Shown here one piece after another: positions 1-5,706 of a stretch of DNA of 8,082 bases; the first letter of the stretch is position 1, and each line of letters opens with the position of its first letter. Under the pieces are notes generated by a model. That model had not been told where the DNA came from. It was given only the letters and a program-made list of their open reading frames with translations, and did not search any database. A program made the position numbers and the translations under genes. Source of the stretch: Acidobacteriaceae bacterium (lineage in GTDB: Bacteria; Acidobacteriota; Terriglobia; Bryobacterales; Bryobacteraceae); contig JAFARV010000860.1 of the NCBI GenBank assembly GCA_019245255.1, forward strand, positions 1 through 8,082. Direction: 5' to 3'.

Positions 1-571
1 ACTCTCCGGCGACTATAGCGGCAGCATTTCTCTGCATGACGTAGCCAGGCCAGTGCGAGTCCAGAGCATGCGGACACAACTCGAGGCACAAGCAGTGCCC
101 GGATCGCTCGTCCTGCAACGTGGCAGCCTCGCTGGCGAAAATGTAACTGGACCGGTAAAGGTTGCTACTCAAGCGAAGGATGTCAGCTTTGATGGCTTTA
201 CGGATGCGGTTGAGATCGCGGTGGATCGCGGAGATATTCAGCTCAAGCCGGTCCATCTTCCGTTGAGCAAGATCAATGCGCAAACGCGCTCAGGAGATAT
301 CGAGATTACTCTTCCGGAAAGGGCCTCTGTTGCTGTTACTGCAACGACCAACCACGGCGAGATTGCAAACGACTTTGACTCCACGCTCAAGCAGGAAAAT
401 CACGAGCATGGTGCTCGTCTGGAGGGTTCGGTCGGCAGCGGACCCGAGTTGACATTACGGACGGACCACGGCGACATCGCGCTAAAGAAGACAGGCAACG
501 AATCATCAGCAACAGAAGAGAGCGGCAGCGGCCCCAAGCCACCCCGCTCTGCTCCTGAATCTGAGATTTGA
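1..571 (+). CDS. DUF4097-like beta-strand repeat protein, 3' part
   Basis: This is the C-terminal part of a larger protein; the frame is open from base 2 at the left edge, so the true start lies outside the window. About 189 residues are visible before the TGA at 569-571. The protein repeats a short beta-strand pattern around Gly-Asp/Glu-Ile: SGDYSGSISL, DRGDIQLKP, RSGDIEITLP, NHGEIAN and DHGDIALKK, spaced roughly 20-45 residues apart. This is typical of DUF4097/DUF4098-type putative adhesin domains, which are predicted to fold as a right-handed beta solenoid and often sit in cell-envelope proteins. The last ~24 residues are a low-complexity Ser/Glu/Pro/Gly tail. No transmembrane segment is visible in the part present; any signal peptide or anchor would be upstream. 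An internal GTG at 53 is not a credible start because the beta pattern begins before it. The molecular function is unknown. The family call is fairly secure from the repeat pattern, but the role is not. Confidence 0.72.
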   Translation, partial: LSGDYSGSISLHDVARPVRVQSMRTQLEAQAVPGSLVLQRGSLAGENVTGPVKVATQAKDVSFDGFTDAVEIAVDRGDIQLKPVHLPLSKINAQTRSGDIEITLPERASVAVTATTNHGEIANDFDSTLKQENHEHGARLEGSVGSGPELTLRTDHGDIALKKTGNESSATEESGSGPKPPRSAPESEI

Positions 572-579
572 CGCGATGC

Positions 580-1131
580 TTAACTGTGCTTGTCCTTGTA
601 GATCGCACGGCTGAGGCGATTCTGCTGTCCGTTGACCTGCTTGCGTTCACCTGGCGTCAGGCTGCCGCCGTTCGCGCGGCGATCGGCTCTCACTTCACGA
701 TTCAGTCCGGTCTCACGTGACTCGAGGTTCGCAGTCTGGCCAGCCGTGAGGTGTCCGGATTTGATGCCCTGAGCAATCCGGTCCTGCTGGTTCTCCTGCC
801 GCTTCCCGACTTCGCTGTTGCCGAAATGATCCACCGCTCCGTTGTGCTTGTCACGGTAGATCTGATTGCTCAGCCGGTTTTGTTGGCGGTTGATCCGCGC
901 CCTTTCCGCTGGTGTGAGCTTGCCGTTATCGGTCGCCCGATCGTGGCGAATCTCACCGTTCAACGCGCGTTCGTTGTTCTCGAGGTTCGCTGTCTCGCCA
1001 GGCGTCAACTGTCCCGATTGGACTCCCTGGGCAATTCGGTCCTGCTGGTTTTCGCGGCGGGCATTCACCTGGGCAAATCCGCCCACCGAAAACAGTGCAA
1101 TGCAAATCGTGGTCAGTGCAACTCTCTTCAT
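580..1131 (-). CDS. Secreted protein with two 73-residue repeats, function unknown
   Basis: This is a 183-residue protein with an N-terminal signal peptide: MKR, a hydrophobic stretch at residues 4-19, and a possible cleavage after Ala20 or Ala24. The mature part is two direct repeats, residues 25-97 and 111-183. They align without gaps at an offset of 86 and I count 46 of 73 identical. Each begins R-x-E-N-Q-Q-D-R-I-A-Q-G and ends IY(R/K)DKH. The linker (98-110) includes DHFGNSE. The protein is rich in Arg, Asn, Gln and Asp, and its only cysteine (Cys10) lies in the signal peptide. It looks soluble, helical and probably periplasmic or extracellular. I recall similar uncharacterised proteins from Acidobacteriota and related soil bacteria but know no function. 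The ATG at 1131 is supported by a strong Shine-Dalgarno (GAGGAGGAG, 1138-1146). It is transcribed alone, convergent with the DUF4097-like gene (8 bp between stops) and divergent from recG. Gene reality is near certain from the signal peptide, SD and internal repeat; the function is open. Confidence 0.85.
   Translation of the reverse strand: MKRVALTTICIALFSVGGFAQVNARRENQQDRIAQGVQSGQLTPGETANLENNERALNGEIRHDRATDNGKLTPAERARINRQQNRLSNQIYRDKHNGAVDHFGNSEVGKRQENQQDRIAQGIKSGHLTAGQTANLESRETGLNREVRADRRANGGSLTPGERKQVNGQQNRLSRAIYKDKHS
583..1059 (-). repeat. Direct repeat inside the secreted protein gene, 258-bp period
   Basis: Two 219-bp units, 841-1059 (first in the gene) and 583-801 (second), encode residues 25-97 and 111-183. 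They are separated by a 39-bp linker, giving a period of 258 bp. The protein-level identity of about 63% with no gaps indicates an old internal duplication kept in frame, not a recent tandem copy. Confidence 0.85.
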
Positions 1132-1137
1132 TTTGTT

Positions 1138-1146
1138 CTCCTCCTC
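1138..1146 (-). promoter_or_regulatory. Strong Shine-Dalgarno of the repeat-protein gene
   Basis: Read on the minus strand, this is GAGGAGGAG followed by AACAAA and the ATG at 1131. It contains AGGAGG at a normal distance and fixes the start codon. It is by far the best ribosome binding site in the window, which suggests efficient translation of the secreted protein. Confidence 0.7.
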
Positions 1147-1149
1147 GTC

Positions 1150-1169
1150 AGCGGCTCTGTTTTGCCGCT
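1150..1169 (-). promoter_or_regulatory. Leader hairpin just upstream of the SD
   Basis: AGCGGC at 1150-1155 and GCCGCT at 1164-1169 form a perfect 6-bp inverted repeat with an 8-nt loop. In the minus-strand transcript the stem ends 3 nt before GAGGAGGAG. If transcribed it could influence ribosome access or mRNA stability. It is short, so chance occurrence is possible. Confidence 0.35.
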
Positions 1170-1234
1170 CCCTACATCTATCGGAACGGGGACTCGCTGC
1201 GGAGGTTGACTTACTGCCGTTAAAGTTCGTTCAG

Positions 1235-1246
1235 ACCCGCGCGGGT
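1235..1246. promoter_or_regulatory. 12-bp perfect palindrome upstream of recG
   Basis: ACCCGCGCGGGT is its own reverse complement. With one mismatch at each edge it extends to an 18-bp imperfect dyad (1232-1249). It lies 24-35 bp before the recG start codon, in the intergenic region shared with the divergent secreted-protein gene, a plausible place for an operator. The high GC content makes chance palindromes more likely; no regulator can be named. Confidence 0.3.
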
Positions 1247-1269
1247 GTGTTGGACGGTAGGCTAGTGTA

Positions 1270-3369
1270 TTGGAACTTTCCACTCCGCTGCAGTACGTAA
1301 AAGGCATCGGGCCGGCCCGCGCGCAAATGCTTGCAGCCAAAGGCCTCGAGACAGTCTCAGATCTGCTTTATTATGCGCCGTTTCGCTATGAAGATCGCCG
1401 GAACGTCAAGAGCATTTCGGAGCTTGCGCCGGGCGAGAAGGCGGCCGTGCTCGCGCGCATCGCAGACGCAAAACTTACGAACTTCCGCCGTAGAGCGCTA
1501 GGCCTATTCGAAGCCACTTTGGAGGACGGCAGCGGTTCGCGGTTGAGCGCACGCTGGTTTCATGGTGAGCGGTACGCGGATTCTCTAACACCGGGAACGC
1601 GGGTTGCCCTCTTCGGCAAAGTAGAACTGGATCGCATGCGTGGCCTGCGCGTGATGGTGCAACCGGAGGTCGAAATCCTCTCCGAAGATGACGACGAGGA
1701 TGAGACCCTGCATAGCGGTCGCGTAGTCGCTGTGTACGAAGCGGCGGGAAAGATCTCGACTCGGGCTTTCAGGAAGCTGATCGATCGCGTGTTGAAAGAA
1801 GCTCCGATGCCCGAGGATGCGCTGCCATCGAGTGTGCGGACGCGCGTCGGGCTGCCGCACCTCGCGACCGCGATTCGCGAGACGCACTGCCCCGGGCCGG
1901 ATGCAAGTCTCGCTCTACTGAACGAATTTCGCACGCCCGCACAGACGCGCCTGATCTTCGACGAGTTCTTCTGGCTTGAATGTGGGCTCACGTTGAAGAA
2001 GACGAAAGCGAGGGCGGCGACGGGTATCTCGTTCGAGATCACCGAGCGGGTTCGCGACCAGATCAAAGCAATGCTTCCGTTCAAACCCACGGCTGCACAG
2101 AAGCGCGTCATGCAGGAGATCGCAGATGACATGAAGAACCCTCATCCGATGAACCGGCTCTTACAGGGTGATGTAGGCAGCGGCAAGACTATTGTGGCGG
2201 CGCAAGCGGCAATCATTGCCATTGAGAACGGTTATCAGGCCGCTGTACTCGCCCCCACAGAGATACTCGCCAATCAGCACTTTGTGTATCTCAAGCGGCT
2301 GCTCGACAAACTGCATTATGTAGTCGCGCCATTGACCGGTGCAGCCAATGCGCGAGAGAAGCAGCAGATCAAACGCCTCATTGCCGACCGTTACGTGCAC
2401 ATGGTAGTCGGCACGCACGCTCTGTTGCAATCGGATGTTGTGTTCTCGAAACTCGGATTGGTCATTATCGATGAGCAGCATCGCTTCGGCGTGCGCCAGC
2501 GTTTGGCCCTAATGGAAAAAGGCGCGCAGCCGGATGTGCTCGTCATGACCGCCACGCCCATTCCACGCACTCTGGCGCTGACGCTTTATGGCGATCTCGA
2601 TGTCTCAACTATCGACGAGCTTCCTCCTGGAAGGAAGCCAATCGTGACGAGGCATGCGACGCAGTCTCAGGTGGAAGGCGTGTATAGTTTCCTGGCGCAG
2701 CACATCAAGGCCGGCCGGCAGGCCTATGTTGTCTATCCGATCGTCGAAGAAACGGAGACCACCGCCACCATCAAAGCCGCAGAAAGCATGTTCGAGCACC
2801 TCTCGAGCATCGTTTTCCCGAATGTCGCCGTCGGACTTCTTCACGGGCGTATGCGTCCGGAAGAGAAAGACGATGCGATGATGCGGTTCAAGGCCGGCGA
2901 AACGAAGATTCTGGTTTCGACAACGGTGATTGAGGTCGGTGTCGATGTGCCAAATGCTTCGGTGATCGTCATCGAGCAAGCCGAGCGCTTCGGCCTCGCA
3001 CAGCTACATCAGTTGCGCGGACGCGTTGGGCGCGGGTCCCACCAGAGTTACTGCATCCTGGTCACCAGCAAGCTGAACGACGTTGGGCGCGAGCGCATCC
3101 GAACGCTGATCGATTCGAACGATGGCTTCCACATTGCGGAGATGGACATGAAACTGCGTGGGCCCGGCGAATTCTACGGCACCAAGCAGTCCGGTATTCC
3201 TGGCCTGCGGCTTGCCGATCTCATGCGCGACGCAGACATTCTGGAACTCGCGCGCAAAGAAGCGCAAACCCTCATCGCCAGCGAGGAAAACAAAGAAGAC
3301 GTCCGCGCGGTGGTCCGCTACATTCAGGAGCACTGGCAGCGCCGTTACGCTCTGGCGCAGGTTGGCTAG
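1270..3369 (+). CDS. recG: ATP-dependent DNA helicase RecG
   Basis: RecG is a superfamily 2 monomeric helicase that remodels stalled replication forks and branch-migrates Holliday junctions in the cytoplasm. The 699 residues match the usual length (about 690). An N-terminal helix-hairpin-like segment (LQYVKGIGPARA, from residue 7) leads into the OB-fold wedge domain, about residues 55-160, with an acidic run (EDDDEDE, 139-145) in its outer part. Helicase motifs are complete: Walker A GDVGSGKT (300-307), motif II DEQH (401-404), motif III TATP (427-430) and motif VI QLRGRVGR (581-588). The RecG-specific C-terminal segment LRGPGEFYGTKQSG (from about 629) is also present. The start is TTG at 1270: an in-frame TAG lies at 1258-1260 and no ATG or GTG lies between. 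A weak SD, GGTAGG (1256-1261), precedes it by 8 nt. Its stop TAG shares one base with the rsmD start, so the two are probably co-translated. Confidence 0.97.
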   Translation: MELSTPLQYVKGIGPARAQMLAAKGLETVSDLLYYAPFRYEDRRNVKSISELAPGEKAAVLARIADAKLTNFRRRALGLFEATLEDGSGSRLSARWFHGERYADSLTPGTRVALFGKVELDRMRGLRVMVQPEVEILSEDDDEDETLHSGRVVAVYEAAGKISTRAFRKLIDRVLKEAPMPEDALPSSVRTRVGLPHLATAIRETHCPGPDASLALLNEFRTPAQTRLIFDEFFWLECGLTLKKTKARAATGISFEITERVRDQIKAMLPFKPTAAQKRVMQEIADDMKNPHPMNRLLQGDVGSGKTIVAAQAAIIAIENGYQAAVLAPTEILANQHFVYLKRLLDKLHYVVAPLTGAANAREKQQIKRLIADRYVHMVVGTHALLQSDVVFSKLGLVIIDEQHRFGVRQRLALMEKGAQPDVLVMTATPIPRTLALTLYGDLDVSTIDELPPGRKPIVTRHATQSQVEGVYSFLAQHIKAGRQAYVVYPIVEETETTATIKAAESMFEHLSSIVFPNVAVGLLHGRMRPEEKDDAMMRFKAGETKILVSTTVIEVGVDVPNASVIVIEQAERFGLAQLHQLRGRVGRGSHQSYCILVTSKLNDVGRERIRTLIDSNDGFHIAEMDMKLRGPGEFYGTKQSGIPGLRLADLMRDADILELARKEAQTLIASEENKEDVRAVVRYIQEHWQRRYALAQVG

Positions 3370-3896
3370 TGCGCGTCATCGCCGGCCGCTTCCGCAGCCG
3401 TAAGCTGAAGCCCGTGCCCGGAAACGCCGTCCGGCCGACTCCCGACCGCCTTCGCGAAGCCCTGTTCAACGTACTCGCGCCGCGCATCGAAGGTACCGTG
3501 TTCCTCGATGCATACGCCGGCACCGGAGCGGTAGGCATTGAGGCGCTCAGCCGTGGCGCACAGCGCGCAATTCTCATTGAGCGCAAAGCCGATGCGATCG
3601 CCATCCTGCGCGAGAATCTTCAGTCTCTTGGCCTCGAAGGTGACGCTACGGTTGTCCGCGGATCCGCTCCGGTCTTACTCCCTAACTATCCCTGTGACAT
3701 CGCATTTGTGGATCCGCCGTACGAGATGGCCACTGAGTATGCAGCGGCACTGAACGCATTGGCCGGAACGCCGTGCGCGCTCGCAATCGCGCAGCACCCC
3801 TCAAAGCTGATTCTCGAAGAGAACTATGGGACGCTTCAAAAGACGCGCGTCTTACGCCAAGGGGACAACTCGCTCAGCTTCTTCGAGCGAGCATGA
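3369..3896 (+). CDS. rsmD: 16S rRNA (guanine966-N2)-methyltransferase RsmD
   Basis: RsmD methylates N2 of G966 of 16S rRNA in the assembling small subunit, using S-adenosylmethionine. The 175 residues are slightly short of the E. coli enzyme (198) but complete at both ends. The N-terminus has the family signature RVIAGRFRSRKL followed by RPTPDRLREALFNVL. The SAM-binding loop is DAYAGTGAVGIEALSRGA (from Asp47), with an acidic residue following in LIERKA. The catalytic DPPYE is at 115-119. The GTG start at 3369-3371 overlaps the recG stop by one base (TAGTG), implying translational coupling. In many bacteria coaD follows rsmD; here the next gene is on the opposite strand and its 3' end overlaps rsmD by 23 bp. 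The family call is secure; the G966 target is inferred from the family. Confidence 0.95.
   Translation: MRVIAGRFRSRKLKPVPGNAVRPTPDRLREALFNVLAPRIEGTVFLDAYAGTGAVGIEALSRGAQRAILIERKADAIAILRENLQSLGLEGDATVVRGSAPVLLPNYPCDIAFVDPPYEMATEYAAALNALAGTPCALAIAQHPSKLILEENYGTLQKTRVLRQGDNSLSFFERA
3869..3891. terminator. Inverted repeat in the convergent overlap, possible bidirectional terminator
   Basis: CTCGCTC (3869-3875) and GAGCGAG (3885-3891) form a perfect 7-bp stem with a 9-nt loop. The repeat lies across the overlapping 3' ends of rsmD (stop 3894-3896) and the glycerate kinase gene (stop 3874-3876). Neither strand has a U-tract after the stem, so it is not a classical intrinsic terminator. It could still act as a 3'-end stabilising or pausing hairpin for both transcripts. 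Confidence 0.35.
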
Positions 3897-5133
3897 CATT
3901 GATGTCCATCACGTTGGTTCCGGTTGGCCCGGTCTTGATGAGATCGCCGAGGGCTCCGAAGAAAGCGTACGAGTTATTCTCCCGGAGGCAAATGCCCGCG
4001 TCCAGCCCAAGCTGCGCGGCACGTTTCAGCGTGTCACCCGCGGCGAACGCGCCTGCTGCATCCGTTGGCCCATCGGTGCCATCTGTACCCGCGCATAACA
4101 CGGCGCGATCGTCATCGCCGTCAATTTCAATCGCGGCTGCTAACGCGAACTCCTGATTTCGGCCCCCTTTGCCTTTACCGCGCACTGTCACAGTCGTTTC
4201 GCCACCCGAGAGAATGCACGCCGGCGGATCGGCTCGCTTCAGGATGCGCGCATGATCGAGGCCGGCGTCCCGTGCCTCGCCTTGCACACGGTCGCTGAGA
4301 ATGGTCGTTTCGTAACCCATATCGCGTGCAGTCGCCGCCGCCGCTTCGAGTGCCAGGCGATTGCTCCCAACAATGACGTTCTCCACGTTCCTGAAAACGG
4401 CATCCCCCGCTTTCGGCGTCTCGTCCTCAGCCTTCAGCCGTTCCAGAACGCTTGGCGGCACGGCGTGAATGAGATCGTATTTCGTAAGTACGGCAATCGC
4501 GTCGGCACATGTTGTGGCGTCGGGTGCGGTCGGCCCGGACGCAATCACGTCCACCGGATCGCCAATTACATCCGATAAGGTCAGCGTCAGAATCTTTGCC
4601 GGATAGGCGAGCGCAGCAAGACGGCCGCCCTTCAGAAATGAGACGTGCTTGCGAACGGCGTTCAGCTCATGAATATCCGCTCCAGCCCGCAACAAGAGGC
4701 CGGTAGTGAGTTGCTTATCTTTAAGCGTTACAGGCGGCGCGGGCGCACTCAGCAGCGCCGACGCCCCACCGGAAAGACAAACGATCAGCAGGTCCCTCCC
4801 AGTCAGCTGCGACGCGAGTTCCCGCACCGCCTCTGATGCGCGAACACCACGTTCATCCGGTATCGGATGGCCGGCTTCCCACAACCAGCACCCGGGAACT
4901 CTGACGTCGGCATGGCCCTCTTTGGTGATGACGATTGCTCCGTTGAGATGTTCGCCGATTTTCTCGTGAACTGCGCTCGCCATTTCGCAGGCAGCTTTGC
5001 CGGCCGATATCAGGAAAATGCGGTCGAAATGACCCGCGGGGATGCGAAATTTCCGGCGCACCGCGTTGCCCGCATTCGCAGCAGCAAGTGCCGATTCAAA
5101 GATGGTGATCGCGTCACGTTTAAAACGGTTCAA
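3874..5133 (-). CDS. gck: Glycerate 2-kinase (DUF4147 plus MOFRL domains)
   Basis: This enzyme phosphorylates D-glycerate with ATP to 2-phosphoglycerate, feeding lower glycolysis from serine, glyoxylate or sugar-acid breakdown. The 419 residues match the class II glycerate kinase family. The N-terminal DUF4147 (GckA-like) domain shows SAGKAACEM with Lys46, GHPIPDERG (88-96), LSGGASALLSAP (120-131), an ELNAVRKHVSFLKGGRLA segment, and LSDVIGDPVDVIASGP. The C-terminal MOFRL domain shows ILSGGETTV, GKGGRNQEFALA with Arg325, and AGTDGTDGPTDAAG. Lys46 and Arg325 are the family's conserved active-site pair as I recall it. The start is TTG at 5133; its bases overlap the aroK stop as TTGA, there is no nearby in-frame ATG, and no clear SD precedes it. 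Translation therefore probably depends on ribosomes finishing aroK. The protein ends at the normal family C-terminus, so the 23-bp overlap with rsmD is real. Hydroxypyruvate reductase (TtuD) is a common mis-annotation of this family. Confidence 0.93.
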   Translation of the reverse strand: MNRFKRDAITIFESALAAANAGNAVRRKFRIPAGHFDRIFLISAGKAACEMASAVHEKIGEHLNGAIVITKEGHADVRVPGCWLWEAGHPIPDERGVRASEAVRELASQLTGRDLLIVCLSGGASALLSAPAPPVTLKDKQLTTGLLLRAGADIHELNAVRKHVSFLKGGRLAALAYPAKILTLTLSDVIGDPVDVIASGPTAPDATTCADAIAVLTKYDLIHAVPPSVLERLKAEDETPKAGDAVFRNVENVIVGSNRLALEAAAATARDMGYETTILSDRVQGEARDAGLDHARILKRADPPACILSGGETTVTVRGKGKGGRNQEFALAAAIEIDGDDDRAVLCAGTDGTDGPTDAAGAFAAGDTLKRAAQLGLDAGICLRENNSYAFFGALGDLIKTGPTGTNVMDINVMLARRS

Positions 5134-5660
5134 AATAGGGGAAGCCGCAGGATCTGCTGCACGACGCCAACTGGATCTTCGCAGTCGGAATCGACGCGGT
5201 AATCCGCTCGCGCGTACATCTGCTTTCGCGCCTCATAGAGCGTCTGCATCGAGTGCCGATTCATCGAAAGAGGTCGTGTATTGTCTTCATCGCCCAAACG
5301 CCGATGAATGGTTTCAATGGGGCAATCAAGCCATATCGTGATGCCGTTGTTTTCCACTGTCTCCCAGTTCTGGGGCTGCGCAAAAGCGCCGCCTCCCAAC
5401 GCAAGTACACAAGGATTGCCAGCCTCGATCTGTGACACACAACGACGCAGTAACTCCGACTCAATCTTGCGAAATTCTTCTTCGCCGCTGCCTGAAAAGA
5501 TATCCGCGATGGTGCGGCCTTGCTCCCTTTCAATCTCGTGGTCCAAGTCAATAAAGCACCATCCGAGTTCATCCGCAAGAGCGCGCCCTACGGTCGTCTT
5601 TCCGCTGCACATGAATCCCACAAGATAAAGCCCGGGCGTGCGCTTGAGCTTGAGAGTCAT
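5130..5660 (-). CDS. aroK: Shikimate kinase
   Basis: Shikimate kinase transfers phosphate from ATP to shikimate, giving shikimate 3-phosphate, the fifth step towards chorismate and the aromatic amino acids. It is a cytoplasmic P-loop NMP-kinase-fold enzyme. The 176 residues match the usual length and all key sites are present. The Walker A is GFMCSGKTT (15-23). The shikimate-binding DLD is at Asp38 and Asp40, with Arg64 in EEEFRKIE. The GGG loop is at 89-91. The LID Arg129 is in TRPLS, and Arg145 is in ARKQMY. The ATG at 5660 is consistent with the family N-terminus (LYLVGFMCSGKTT near residue 11). The SD is weak. The stop overlaps the glycerate kinase start as TTGA, so the pair forms an operon. 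A divergent gene starts only 46 bp away. aroL rather than aroK cannot be excluded as a name. Confidence 0.95.
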   Translation of the reverse strand: MTLKLKRTPGLYLVGFMCSGKTTVGRALADELGWCFIDLDHEIEREQGRTIADIFSGSGEEEFRKIESELLRRCVSQIEAGNPCVLALGGGAFAQPQNWETVENNGITIWLDCPIETIHRRLGDEDNTRPLSMNRHSMQTLYEARKQMYARADYRVDSDCEDPVGVVQQILRLPLF

Positions 5661-5694
5661 TCAGCCGCCGTTAGCGTTTCCAATCTTAGCAACC

Positions 5695-5700
5695 GATAAT
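5695..5700 (+). promoter_or_regulatory. Possible -10 box for a leaderless LON-domain mRNA
   Basis: GATAAT matches the TATAAT consensus at five of six positions and ends 6 nt before the ATG at 5707. A sigma-70 start site would therefore fall at or beside the start codon, giving a leaderless message. The only SD-like sequence (AAGGA, 5701-5705) is one base from the ATG, too close to work normally. The corresponding -35 region (about 5671-5676, TTAGCG) is poor, so the call is tentative. Confidence 0.3.
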
Positions 5701-5706
5701 AAGGAC

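Noticed and set aside
573..606. GCGAT/ATCGC pair as a terminator for the convergent genes
   Set aside because: It has a 5-bp stem with a 24-nt loop and no U-tract; too weak.
1206..1211. TTGACT as a -35 box for recG
   Set aside because: It matches five of six bases, but no acceptable -10 lies 16-18 bp downstream, so I do not call a promoter.
751..1300. Overlapping plus-strand frames (751-1209 and 866-1300) opposite the repeat protein
   Set aside because: The minus frame has a signal peptide, strong SD and duplicated protein sequence. The plus frames merely mirror the repeat and run into the intergenic region.
1560..2132. 190-residue minus-strand open frame inside recG
   Set aside because: It lies wholly opposite conserved RecG coding sequence, is Ser/Arg-rich in a composition typical of antisense reading of GC-rich genes, and has no recognisable domain.
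3773..4156. 127-residue plus-strand frame crossing the rsmD/glycerate kinase junction
   Set aside because: It overlaps two conserved genes in other frames and has no SD or known motif.
5638..5706. Upstream GTG start for the LON-domain protein
   Set aside because: The extra 23 residues overlap the divergent aroK start and do not resemble the family N-terminus; ATG 5707 fits.
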